Source: Clostridia bacterium (lineage in GTDB: Bacteria; Bacillota; Clostridia; Christensenellales; Borkfalkiaceae). Taken from it: a DNA stretch of 64,000 nucleotides. The stretch is from the NCBI GenBank assembly GCA_017463325.1, contig JAFTPK010000010.1, forward strand, positions 1 through 64,000, written 5' to 3'. The notes beneath the pieces are model-generated. The model worked only from the letters and a program-made list of their open reading frames with translations. It searched no databases and was not told the origin of the DNA. Positions 1-8,319 of the stretch are shown one piece after another. The position numbers and the translations under genes are program-made. Position 1 is the first letter of the stretch; each line of letters begins with the position of its first letter.

Positions 1-53
1 CGACTTTTAACTACCTTCCGCAAACCACAATATATGGTTAAGGTGCAATATAT

Positions 54-365
54 TTACCCACAATATCTTGTGGTTTCATTTATGCATTTTGAAAAATCCC
101 ACCCAAATCCCACCCGAACAGCTAAAAATACCCCTTGAAACGCCTTTAATTCTCTTGCGATTTTGAATATTTTGAACGGGTTGATTTGATTGTGTTTTTT
201 CTTAAAAAGTGGTATAATATTACTGTTGGGGATAGTTAATAGACTGAATAAATGAATAAAATCATTTTTCTCGTTTATCATTATTGTAGCAAATTTTCTT
301 ACTTTCTCATAATCATTTCTAACGCTTTTAATAAGACCTAAAAAAATGACAAAAGTATTTGTCAA
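54..365 (-). CDS. Doubtful small hypothetical ORF (103 aa)
   Basis: An AT-rich open frame that would start at TTG. I recognise no domain. No good ribosome binding site precedes the start, and the start codon lies in a TTGACA/TGTCAA-containing palindrome that may instead be a promoter or operator. It sits beside a degenerate tRNA in an accessory region, so it may be a leftover of an integrated element. I list it only because it is the sole frame covering this stretch. Confidence 0.15.
   Translation of the reverse strand: MTNTFVIFLGLIKSVRNDYEKVRKFATIMINEKNDFIHLFSLLTIPNSNIIPLFKKKHNQINPFKIFKIARELKAFQGVFLAVRVGFGWDFSKCINETTRYCG
347..364. repeat. Perfect 7-4-7 palindrome upstream of the tRNA-like sequence
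   Basis: TGACAAA-AGTA-TTTGTCA is a perfect inverted repeat 9 bp before the degenerate tRNA at 374. It could be a protein-binding site or part of a recombination site. No function can be assigned from sequence alone. Confidence 0.35.
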
Positions 366-373
366 TAGTTTAT

Positions 374-446
374 GTGCTTGTAGTCTAATTGGATAAAATC
401 TCGGCTTCCGACGCCGACGTTCTGAGTTCGAGCCTCAGCCACGAGC
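374..446 (+). pseudogene. Degenerate tRNA-Arg(CCG)-like sequence
   Basis: The anticodon arm (TCGGC/GCCGA, loop TTCCGAC, anticodon CCG) and T arm (CTGAG TTCGAGC CTCAG) are intact. The acceptor stem is not: 5' GTGCTTG cannot pair with 3' CCACGAG. The D stem GTCT faces AAAA. Similarity to the intact tRNA at 612 stops exactly after CTCAGC, so the acceptor 3' arm appears to have been replaced, as expected from integration into a tRNA 3' end. It is probably not functional. Confidence 0.65.
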
Positions 447-611
447 CGAACTATACCCATAACACAACCTTATCTTAAAAGGTAAAGTGCAGGAAATACC
501 TAATAAAAAAGTTAAAAATTCCAAAACCGAAAACGCAGACTACCCCAAGAAGTCTTGTAAGGACGAAATTTCCGCCCCTTGACTTTCAGGGTGGAGCAAA
601 AACAGAATAAC

Positions 612-688
612 GTACTCGTAGTGTAATTGGATAACATAACAGCCTCCGACGCTGTCGATTCTGAGTTCGACCCTCAGCGGGTACACCA
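612..688 (+). tRNA. tRNA-Arg (anticodon CCG), CCA encoded
   Basis: The cloverleaf is complete. Acceptor GTACTCG pairs with CGGGTAC (one G-U), the D stem is GTGT/ACAT, the anticodon stem ACAGC/GCTGT encloses loop CTCCGAC (anticodon CCG, reading CGG), and the T arm is CTGAG TTCGACC CTCAG. A discriminator A and encoded CCA end at 688. A terminator follows at 694. The last 13 bases recur at 8320-8332, so this gene is the likely attachment site of the element to its right. Confidence 0.9.
676..688 (+). repeat. Putative att direct repeat, left copy
   Basis: AGCGGGTACACCA, the 3' end of the tRNA, is repeated exactly at 8320-8332. A short tRNA-3'-end duplication like this is the usual footprint of a site-specifically integrated element. 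Confidence 0.65.
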
Positions 689-693
689 CCGAC

Positions 694-737
694 AACCCCT
701 AAATGCTTACTGAAATGTATGGCGTTTAGGGGTTTTT
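694..737 (+). terminator. Intrinsic terminator after tRNA-Arg
   Basis: AACCCCTAAATGC pairs with GCGTTTAGGGGTT and is followed by a T run. It lies 6 nt after the encoded CCA. Confidence 0.75.
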
Positions 738-829
738 CCTATGTTTGGAAACGGAAAAAACGGTTGGTGGTAAAACAAGACTACCCCAAGAAGTTCAGTG
801 ACAGCAAAAAATGCAACCCTTGACTTTTA

Positions 830-936
830 GGGGTATATACTCAAAAGCGGTGGAAAAGTGGGAATTGTGGAACGTTCAACGCATACACGGTATGGGGATA
901 TATACTCAAAGTAGTGGGAAAAGTGGGAACTGTGGG
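830..936 (+). repeat. Tandem direct repeat, period about 64 bp
   Basis: GGGGTATATACTCAAAAG at 830 and GGGGATATATACTCAAAG at 894 each continue into a GTGGGAAAAGTGGGAA(C/T)TGTGG-like purine-rich stretch. There is no coding potential. It forms part of the about 400 bp untranslated left end of the element. Confidence 0.55.
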
Positions 937-1032
937 AATCCCCGCAAGGGGTAAAATCTTATCAAAGGCTTCGGCTCTTTGCAATCTATCTGGGGGTGGG
1001 CGGTGAACCCCTACCTTTCAAAATAAAACATT

Positions 1033-1057
1033 CGGCATACGGACAAAACCGTATGCC
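1033..1057 (+). terminator. Strong hairpin just upstream of the vWA-like gene
   Basis: GGCATACGG-ACAAAA-CCGTATGCC is a 9-bp stem followed by TTTAT. It ends 28 nt before the start codon at 1085, so it could be an attenuator or a terminator of upstream transcription. Confidence 0.45.
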
Positions 1058-1084
1058 TTTATCATTACAACAAGGAGAAACTAA

Positions 1085-1606
1085 ATGAAACAAACAACGA
1101 ACATCTATATACTTGCGGATTGCTCTTTTAGAATGCAGGGCTATGCCGCGAAAATGCAAACCATACTTACACGCTATGCACGGGCTTTGTCCTTTCAAAG
1201 AAATAAAACCAAATTGCATATCATAGGCTATAACGACAAGGCAAGAACGCTTGCGCCCTATGAGCCGATACGGACGGGTGGCAATCCCGACTTTGGGCAG
1301 GGCTTGGAATACCTTGAAAGCATTGTCCGCTATCAAAGAAAATACGAGAGAACACAAACGCGCTCAATCTTCCTTTGGTTTACGGCAGAAAACGTGTTGC
1401 AGGGTTGGCAAAAGCCCCTTGAAAGCCTGTTCAAGCAACGGGAATTTGCGTTCGGTGCAAGGTATATCGTGTACTTTGGCAATCCCGACAAATACGCAAA
1501 AGAAGCCTTTTACCGTTTCGTCGATTCGCCCGACAGGATTTTGCGTTACTTCTCGGAAAATCGGCTTTGTGGACTTGTCAACACTTTGCAATCTTCCTAC
1601 AAGTAG
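1085..1606 (+). CDS. vWA-like domain protein of the integrated element (173 aa)
   Basis: The protein starts with a beta strand and a MIDAS-like motif, YILADCSFRMQG, at residues 8-19. This resembles the DxSxSMxG signature of small bacterial von Willebrand factor A proteins (TerY type), but Phe and Arg occupy positions where Ser is expected, so metal binding may be impaired. Later segments (RTQTRSIFLWFTAENVLQGW, ARYIVYFGNPD) fit the alternating strand-helix vWA fold. The length, 173 residues, matches a single vWA domain with no partner domain. The ATG at 1085 has CAAGGAG 8 nt upstream. Such genes are common cargo of mobile elements and fit the tRNA-flanked setting. The function is unknown and the vWA call is by motif only. 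Confidence 0.5.
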   Translation: MKQTTNIYILADCSFRMQGYAAKMQTILTRYARALSFQRNKTKLHIIGYNDKARTLAPYEPIRTGGNPDFGQGLEYLESIVRYQRKYERTQTRSIFLWFTAENVLQGWQKPLESLFKQREFAFGARYIVYFGNPDKYAKEAFYRFVDSPDRILRYFSENRLCGLVNTLQSSYK

Positions 1607-1634
1607 GAAGAATTTACGCAAGATATAAAATTCC

Positions 1635-1664
1635 CTTGACGGAAAAGGCAAAATATGCTAAAAT
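1635..1664 (+). promoter_or_regulatory. Promoter of the first lipoprotein leader RNA
   Basis: TTGACG (1635-1640), 18-nt spacer, extended TGC-TAAAAT (1656-1664). The predicted start is at about 1671, exactly where the outer stem GCGACG of the leader RNA begins. The promoter at 62259 has the same layout. Confidence 0.75.
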
Positions 1665-1670
1665 ATACTT

Positions 1671-1832
1671 GCGACGTAACTGAATATTTTAAGATGAAGT
1701 ATACTTCTGGGTAGAAGTGTACCTTTTCGCGTTTACATAAATCTTTGTCTTAAAGTATTCTTATGGTTGCGTCGCGGCAAAGCGGAAAAACACTTTTATC
1801 AGTGCTGTCTGTTTTGCAGGCGGCACTTTTTT
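1671..1832 (+). ncRNA. Structured leader RNA (copy A) ending in a terminator, candidate riboregulator
   Basis: The outer stem GCGACGTAAC (1671-1680) pairs with GTTGCGTCGC (1766-1775). A central 10-bp hairpin (1699-1708 with 1713-1722) contains the conserved GGGTAGAAGTGTA. The conserved CTTTTCGCGTT follows, then GTCGCGGCAAAGCGG after the outer stem. CACT (1791-1794) can pair with AGTG (1801-1804), which is also the 5' arm of the terminator AGTGCTGTCTG/CAGGCGGCACT + T6 (1801-1832). Copy B lies at 62294-62468 before another lipoprotein gene, with compensatory changes. It matches no riboswitch class I know; control of the downstream lipoprotein by attenuation is inferred. Confidence 0.7.
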
Positions 1833-1859
1833 CATTTATACGAAAACGGAGGTACTTCT

Positions 1860-4800
1860 ATGAAAAGAAGGAAACTTTACATATCTATTTTACTTGGGCT
1901 TTGCTTGTGCTTATTCACGGCATTCTTTACGGCTTGTAAGGAAGAAACGCCCCCTGCGCCCACGCTGGAAAGTATCAGTGTTTCGGGCGAAACGGAAGCC
2001 TTTATCGACGAATTTGACTATGCGGACTACACCATCACGGCAACATATAGCGACGATTCCACGAAAACGGCAACCTTGACCGCAGAAAACCTGTCTGCGG
2101 AAGATAGCGCCAAGCTTTCCACCGTCGGCACGCACGCTTTGACGGTAAGCTATGAAAGCGTGACCTGCTCTTGGACGATTACCCTGAAAAATCACGACTT
2201 CGCAGGGCTGACATTTGACGACGTGACGACGACCTACGACGGAACGGCAAAAACGCTTGCCGTTGCGGGCGCACCTGCGGGCGCGCAAGTGTCCTACGAT
2301 AAGGCAACAAGCTACACGAACGCAGGAGAATACACCGTCAAGGCAACCATAACCCTTGCAAACTACAACCCCGTTGAATTGACGGCAACGCTCACTATCA
2401 ATAAAGCAGTTTATGATATGAGCGCGGTTGTCTTTGCGGATAAAACCGTGACCTACAACGGGCAAGCGCACTCTATTGAAGCAACGAACCTGCCCAACGG
2501 AGTGACCGCACAATACACGGGCAATAACCAAATTAACGCTGGCGAATATGAAATAACGGCAACGTTCACAGGCGACAGCGCAAACTACGAGCCGATTGCA
2601 AGCCAAACGGCAACGCTCACTATCAACAAGGCAACCTACGATATGTCGGGTGTTCGCTTTGAAAACACCGAAGCGACCTATGACGGGCAAACGCATTTCG
2701 TAACGGCAACGGGCTTGCCGAGCGGTGTTTCCGTGGATTGGGAGAATAATGGAAAAGTCAACGCCGACACGTACACGGTAACGGCGAAGTTTACGGGCGA
2801 TAGCACGAATTACAACGCAATCCCCAACCAAACGGCAACGCTCACTATCCACAAAGCAACGATAACGGGGATAACCTTTACGGGTGCAGAATATACCTAC
2901 GACGGCACGGAAAAATCGCTTGCTATTGCGGGAACGCTCCCCAACGGCGTGACCGTTTCCTACGACAAGGAAACGAGCTACACGAACGCAGGCGAATACA
3001 CGGTTACGGCAACGTTCTCGAAAAACGCGAACTACAACGACCTTTCGGATATGCAAGCGACCTTGAAAATCAACAAAGCCACCTACGATATGTCGGGCGT
3101 GGTGTTCAAGGACAAGAGCGTAAACTACACGGGCGAAGCATATTCAATCGAAGCGACTAACTTACCCGAAGGCGTTTCGGCAACCTATGATGGGAACAAT
3201 CAAACGCAAGCAGGAGAATACACGATAACGGCGCATTTCACGGGTGATAGAGCGAACTATAACGCAATTCCCGATATGACGGCGAAACTCATCATCAGCG
3301 CAAGCGACTTGACGGGCATTTCTTTCCACGACGGCGAATTTACCTACGACGGCACGAAAAAATCTATCTATATTACGGGTGAACTTCCCGAAGGCGTGAA
3401 AATAGATTACACGAATAACGAACAAATCAACGCAAATTCCTATACCGTCACGGCGACGTTCACTTGCACAAACGGCAACTACACTAATCTGCCCGAGTTG
3501 ACGGCAACCTTACTCATCAACAAGGCAACCTATGATATGACGGGCGTGGTGTTCAAGGATAAGAGCGTGAATTACACAGGCGAAGTCTATTCCCTTGAAG
3601 CAACCAACCTGCCCAACGGCGTGACGGTTGACTACGAGAATAATGACCAAACGCAAGCAGGTGAATACACCGTAACGGCGATTTTCACGGGTGACAGCCA
3701 AAACTACAATGCAATCCCGAATATGACGGCGAAGCTCACTATTAGCGCAAGCGACTTGACGGGCATTTCCTTCCACGACGGCGAATTTACCTATGACGGA
3801 ACGAAAAAATCTATCTTCATCACGGGAACGCTCCCCGAAGGCGTGACGGTTGACTACACGAATAACGAACAAATCAACGCGGATTCCTATACTGTCACGG
3901 CGACGTTCACTTGCACGAACGGCAACTATACGAACCTGCCCGAATTGACGGCAACGCTGACCATTAAGAAAGCTGTTTACGATATGAGCGCGGTTGTCTT
4001 TGAAGATAAAACCGTGACCTATGACGGGCAAACGCACTCTATCGAAGCCACGAACTTGCCCCAAGGCGTGACCGCACAATACACGGGCAATAAGCAAAGC
4101 AACGCGGGCGAATATGAAATAACGGCAACGTTCAAAGGCGATAGCGCAAACTACGAGCCGATTGCAAGCAAGACGGCAACGCTGATTATCAAGAAAGCCG
4201 TTTACGATATGAGCGCGGTTATCTTTGAAGATAAAACCGTGACCTATGACGGGCAAGCGCACTCTATCGAAGCAACGAATCTGCCCCAAGGCGTGACTGC
4301 CGAATACACGGGCAATAAGCAAATTAACGCTGGCGAATATGAAATAACGGCAACGTTCACGGGCGATAGCGCAAACTACGAGCCGATTGCAAGCCAAACG
4401 GCAACGCTCACGATTAAACAGCGCGAACTTACGCTTGCGTTTAACGGCGAAACCACGCTCAAATATAACGGCAACGTGCAAAAAACGATTACCGTCCAAG
4501 CGACCAACCTTGTGGACGGCGACAGCGTGGAACTGACGGTAAGCTATAACGGCGCAATGATAGAAGCGGGAGAATATATCGCCACCGCTACTTTGACAGC
4601 GCACCAAAACTACAAGCTCACGGCAAACAACACGGTGAAAGTGACGATTACCCGCGCCACGCACACGGTAACGTTCAAGCAGGACGGCTTTGCGGAAGTT
4701 ACGCGCGAAGTGCTTGACCTTGCCGATTTGACAGATATTCCCACGCCCCAACACGTGGACGGCTATACGTTCACGTGGAATAGAACGGATTTTACAAGCA

Positions 4801-7800
4801 TAACGGAAGATATCACCGTCACGGCAAATAAAACGGTTATCACTTATACGATTGAATACGTTGTGTATGACGGCGTAAACAGCGAAAGCAACCCTACCGC
4901 GTACACGGTGGAAAGCGCAACGTTCACGCTCAAAAATCCTACGCCAAGCGAAGCGTTCGGTAAATCGTTCGACGGTTGGTTCACTTCGCCTGATTTCACG
5001 CTTGATAGCAAAATCACGAAGATAGAAAAAGGCTCGTTCGGCGATTTGAAGCTGTATGCGTATTGGCTCGAATACCGCGTGACGGAAGTGGTCGGCGGTA
5101 CGGTGGACTATTCGCAAGCCACGCCCGAAATCACGATTAAGGTAGACTATGGAACGGCGAACCTTGCCGTGAAAGACTTAATTTCCGTCAGCGACGGTTG
5201 CACGTGGAAGCTTTATAACGGCTTTGAGTGTTTGCCCACGCAGGAACTCACGGCAAAACGCCTTTCCGTGTCGAATATCGGGGATAATATCTTCTATATT
5301 CTCGTTTATCACCCCGATAGCGACGAATACTATACCGACTACGTTTTGAACGTGTATCAGCTCGATATGAAAGCCTATACGTTCTTGAAAGACGGCGAAA
5401 CTTGGGCAAGCGGTGAAATGCAAGAAGAATCCGCGCTCAACGCACCCGAAAACCCCGAAAAGACGGGCTACACCTTCAACGGTTGGAAAGTGAACGGTGA
5501 ATTTGTTTCCTTCCCGTACACCGTTTTGACGGATACCACCTTTATAGCAGGGGGATTTACGCTCATTACTTATATCGTTTCGTATGAATTGAACGGTGGC
5601 GAAAACGACGAAAGTAATCCCGAAACGTACAATATCGAACAGGCATACACGTTGAAAAAACCGACGAGAACGGGCTACGATTTCAAGGGTTGGTTCACAG
5701 AAGAAACGTTTGATAATCAAGTGACGGAAATTACACTTGGTTCGTATGGCGATAAGAAATTCTACGCGAAATGGACTCCCACCGTTTACATGATTGCCTA
5801 TGAATTGAACGGCGGAGTGAACAACGCCGAAAACCCCGAAACTTATACCATTGAAACGGAAACAATAACGCTAAAAACGCCGACCAAATCGAATTACGAT
5901 TTCAAAGGTTGGTTCGCGGAGGAAACGTTTGATAATCAAGTGACGGAAATTGCGCTTGGCTCGTATGGCGATAAGAAATTCTATGCGAAATGGATGCCTA
6001 CGGTTTATACGATTGAATATGAATTGAATGGTGGCGAAAATGACGAAAGTAATCCTGAAACTTATACCATTGAAACACCAACAATCACGCTTGGCAACCC
6101 GACGAGAGCAGGCTATACGTTCAAGGGTTGGTTCACGGAAGAAACGTTTGAAAATCAAACGACGGGAATTGCGCTCGGCTCGTACGGCGATGAAAAATTC
6201 TATGCAGAATGGACGGCAAATCTCAATACGCTGAAATTCGACGGCAACGGCGCAACGGATGGTAGCACGGCTGAAATGGGCATTTACACTGACGAAACGG
6301 CAACGCTTGCGACAAACGAGTTCTTAAAGGATTACTATCATTTTATCGGTTGGGCTTTAACCCCTAACGGTGAAGTTGAATATGCTGACGGTGCTGAATA
6401 TACAATGGGAACGGAAAGCGAATATACCCTTTATGCAGTTTGGGAGTATGGGACGAACGGCATAGAATACACCCTTTCCAATGACGGAACTTGTTATACG
6501 GTTAGCGGATATTCTGGAACGGAAACGGACGTTAAAATTCCTTCGGTGTATAATGGTATTGCAGTAATTTCTATTGAAGAAGAAGCATTTTACAAGGACG
6601 AAGCCAAGACGGGAACGGACGGAAATCGCGAAGAATTTCAGCAAATGTTGCAGGAAGCGAATTTAGGGTTGTTCGACGTCGTAATCGTCCACCGTTGGGA
6701 TAGATTCGCGCGAAACGTGGAGCTTGCTTTGTCGGCGCAAAAACAGCTTGAAAGAATAGGCGTTAAGGTCATAAGCACGGTGGAGAACTTCGACGATACC
6801 CCCGAAGGCGACTTCTTCAAGCTGATGAGTATGGGTATGGCGGCGTTGTATAGCAAACGGCTTTCCCGTGAAGCGTTCAACGGGCAAATCGAAAACGCGC
6901 AAAAAGGTAAGGCGCACGGCGGCGTTCCCCTTTACGGGTATGAAGTGGTAAATAAAAAATACCGCATAGTCCCACACGAAGCGGAAGCGATAAGGACAAT
7001 GTTCCAAATGGTCGCGGACGGTTATTCTTACAAGCAAACGGTCAACTATCTCAACGAAAAAGGCTATCGTCGGCGGGACGGCAGACCGTTATCGTATAGC
7101 ATAACGGACACTCTGCGAAATCGGCAATACGTTGGCGAATACGTGTTTAATCAATACAAACGCAAGCCTGCTCATAAATGGCGCACGCAAAAGAAAACGG
7201 AAAACGAAGTCGTGCGGATTCAAGGCGGTATGCCCGCTATCGTGGACGAAGAACTTTTTGAACGGGTACAAGCCCTGTTGGATAAGCGAATGCAAAAGAA
7301 CGGGCGCGGACGGAAAAAGGGAAAATATCTCTTGTCGGGGTTAATGGTTTGCGGTGTATGCGGCTATGCAATGGGCGGCGGTAAAACAATGCCACGCGGA
7401 AAGCCGTTTTTCACTTATACTTGCAATGCAAAATATCACTTACAGGCAAGAAAAAGCATAAACGTCGTTTATTTGGATAAATACGTGGTGGGCTTGTTCA
7501 CGCAAGCCTTTTTGCTTGTGCGGAATATGGAAAACGTAATCGAGCTAATACGGCAAGACATAGCGGCGCAGCACGATGAAAAGGTACAGCGGCTGAAAGT
7601 CTTGAAAAAAGAATGGGAAGAAAAGCAAGCACTTCTTGTCAGCTTGGAGGAAATCGAGCAGAGAAATAAAGGCAAAGCCCTTGCCACGTTGATTGAAAAC
7701 AACCGCAAGGAAGAACAACAGGCATTGGACGAATTGGCGGGGAAAATTGCGGAATTGCAAGCAAAGCGCACGACTACGCCACGCGTGAACAGGGAAACGT

Positions 7801-8099
7801 TGCGCCGAAATATGCGCGAATACAAGACTGCGTTGGAAGGCATTGACTTCTACAAGAAACAGGAAATTCTGCAAACGCTTGTGGAAGAAATCAAAATCGG
7901 CGCGGACACGGTGGAAACGACAATCAATCTGCACGAGCTTGCAGGAATAGAACAGCCGTTGACCTGCACCGTCATAGAGAAGTTGGAGAACGTAAGACGG
8001 GTTTATAATCTACGCGGAATGGACTTCGACTTCAAGGAAATGACGATACGCGCGGGCTATAAACGGGAAAATCCTGAACTTCAAGGGGGTGAAAAATAA
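1860..8099 (+). CDS. Chimeric frame: MBG/Listeria-Bacteroides repeat lipoprotein fused to the C-terminal part of a serine recombinase (2079 aa)
   Basis: Residues 1-26 form a lipoprotein signal (lipobox FFTAC, Cys26). Next come about ten MBG-like immunoglobulin repeats of 70-80 residues with ATYDMSGVVF, YDGQ.HSIEATNLP and NAGEYT motifs, then several Listeria-Bacteroides repeats (GYDFKGWF, KFYAKW), then the start of a BspA-type leucine-rich repeat. Near 6586-6600 the frame changes character within AFYKDEAKTGTDGN and becomes a large serine recombinase: end of the resolvase domain (DVVIVHRWDRFARN), recombinase domain, zinc ribbon (MVCGVCG) and coiled coil. The catalytic N-terminus with its Ser is absent, and an exported recombinase makes no sense. 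The lipoprotein half may be expressed from the leader RNA; the recombinase half is probably a remnant, or the join is an assembly chimera. The start ATG has GGAGG 8 nt upstream. Confidence 0.75.
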   Translation: MKRRKLYISILLGLCLCLFTAFFTACKEETPPAPTLESISVSGETEAFIDEFDYADYTITATYSDDSTKTATLTAENLSAEDSAKLSTVGTHALTVSYESVTCSWTITLKNHDFAGLTFDDVTTTYDGTAKTLAVAGAPAGAQVSYDKATSYTNAGEYTVKATITLANYNPVELTATLTINKAVYDMSAVVFADKTVTYNGQAHSIEATNLPNGVTAQYTGNNQINAGEYEITATFTGDSANYEPIASQTATLTINKATYDMSGVRFENTEATYDGQTHFVTATGLPSGVSVDWENNGKVNADTYTVTAKFTGDSTNYNAIPNQTATLTIHKATITGITFTGAEYTYDGTEKSLAIAGTLPNGVTVSYDKETSYTNAGEYTVTATFSKNANYNDLSDMQATLKINKATYDMSGVVFKDKSVNYTGEAYSIEATNLPEGVSATYDGNNQTQAGEYTITAHFTGDRANYNAIPDMTAKLIISASDLTGISFHDGEFTYDGTKKSIYITGELPEGVKIDYTNNEQINANSYTVTATFTCTNGNYTNLPELTATLLINKATYDMTGVVFKDKSVNYTGEVYSLEATNLPNGVTVDYENNDQTQAGEYTVTAIFTGDSQNYNAIPNMTAKLTISASDLTGISFHDGEFTYDGTKKSIFITGTLPEGVTVDYTNNEQINADSYTVTATFTCTNGNYTNLPELTATLTIKKAVYDMSAVVFEDKTVTYDGQTHSIEATNLPQGVTAQYTGNKQSNAGEYEITATFKGDSANYEPIASKTATLIIKKAVYDMSAVIFEDKTVTYDGQAHSIEATNLPQGVTAEYTGNKQINAGEYEITATFTGDSANYEPIASQTATLTIKQRELTLAFNGETTLKYNGNVQKTITVQATNLVDGDSVELTVSYNGAMIEAGEYIATATLTAHQNYKLTANNTVKVTITRATHTVTFKQDGFAEVTREVLDLADLTDIPTPQHVDGYTFTWNRTDFTSITEDITVTANKTVITYTIEYVVYDGVNSESNPTAYTVESATFTLKNPTPSEAFGKSFDGWFTSPDFTLDSKITKIEKGSFGDLKLYAYWLEYRVTEVVGGTVDYSQATPEITIKVDYGTANLAVKDLISVSDGCTWKLYNGFECLPTQELTAKRLSVSNIGDNIFYILVYHPDSDEYYTDYVLNVYQLDMKAYTFLKDGETWASGEMQEESALNAPENPEKTGYTFNGWKVNGEFVSFPYTVLTDTTFIAGGFTLITYIVSYELNGGENDESNPETYNIEQAYTLKKPTRTGYDFKGWFTEETFDNQVTEITLGSYGDKKFYAKWTPTVYMIAYELNGGVNNAENPETYTIETETITLKTPTKSNYDFKGWFAEETFDNQVTEIALGSYGDKKFYAKWMPTVYTIEYELNGGENDESNPETYTIETPTITLGNPTRAGYTFKGWFTEETFENQTTGIALGSYGDEKFYAEWTANLNTLKFDGNGATDGSTAEMGIYTDETATLATNEFLKDYYHFIGWALTPNGEVEYADGAEYTMGTESEYTLYAVWEYGTNGIEYTLSNDGTCYTVSGYSGTETDVKIPSVYNGIAVISIEEEAFYKDEAKTGTDGNREEFQQMLQEANLGLFDVVIVHRWDRFARNVELALSAQKQLERIGVKVISTVENFDDTPEGDFFKLMSMGMAALYSKRLSREAFNGQIENAQKGKAHGGVPLYGYEVVNKKYRIVPHEAEAIRTMFQMVADGYSYKQTVNYLNEKGYRRRDGRPLSYSITDTLRNRQYVGEYVFNQYKRKPAHKWRTQKKTENEVVRIQGGMPAIVDEELFERVQALLDKRMQKNGRGRKKGKYLLSGLMVCGVCGYAMGGGKTMPRGKPFFTYTCNAKYHLQARKSINVVYLDKYVVGLFTQAFLLVRNMENVIELIRQDIAAQHDEKVQRLKVLKKEWEEKQALLVSLEEIEQRNKGKALATLIENNRKEEQQALDELAGKIAELQAKRTTTPRVNRETLRRNMREYKTALEGIDFYKKQEILQTLVEEIKIGADTVETTINLHELAGIEQPLTCTVIEKLENVRRVYNLRGMDFDFKEMTIRAGYKRENPELQGGEK

Positions 8100-8281
8100 T
8101 GAAAATAACAGGGCAAGGCGTAAATCTGCGGTTGACGGAAAAGGGCGTGAAATGCGCGTTGTGGGTTCGGGTTGATATAGGAAAATCAACCCACGAAACG
8201 AAAAAATTGCCGAGCCGAAAAGGACGAGCGAAAAGTGCGAAAAACCGCACAAAATCAGCGATTTTTCAAGTTCACTTATGA
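8099..8281 (+). CDS. Small basic ORF coupled to the recombinase remnant (60 aa)
   Basis: The start overlaps the preceding stop (TAATGA). The product is very Lys/Arg-rich towards the C-terminus with no recognisable domain. It may be a small accessory protein or a chance frame at the right end of the element. Confidence 0.25.
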   Translation: MKITGQGVNLRLTEKGVKCALWVRVDIGKSTHETKKLPSRKGRAKSAKNRTKSAIFQVHL

Positions 8282-8319
8282 AAAATAAACGGGCGAGTTT
8301 TGGGTAAAGTTCGGTTCAT

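Larger units (their letters stand above)
538..794 (+). repeat. Direct repeats flanking the tRNA (538-553 and 779-794)
   Basis: GACTACCCCAAGAAGT occurs at 538-553 and 779-794. Each copy is followed about 30 nt later by CCCTTGACTTT(C/T)AGGG. The two modules bracket the intact tRNA-Arg and look like traces of repeated insertion at this locus. Confidence 0.6.

Noticed and set aside
1671-1832. Leader RNA as a c-di-GMP-I (GEMM) riboswitch, suggested by GGCAAAGCG
   Set aside because: The other invariant GEMM parts (AGGGCAAACC and the GGTAGCGGGG receptor side) are missing and the stem layout differs.
1911-5117. Long minus-strand open frames antisense to the repeat lipoprotein (381 and 535 aa)
   Set aside because: They are mirror images of the repetitive, codon-biased plus-strand gene, rich in Cys/Arg/His with no domain, no signal and no ribosome binding sites.
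8099-8281. 60-aa ORF after the recombinase as a recombination directionality factor
   Set aside because: It has no recognisable HTH or family motif; only its position suggested it, so I kept it as an unassigned low-confidence frame.
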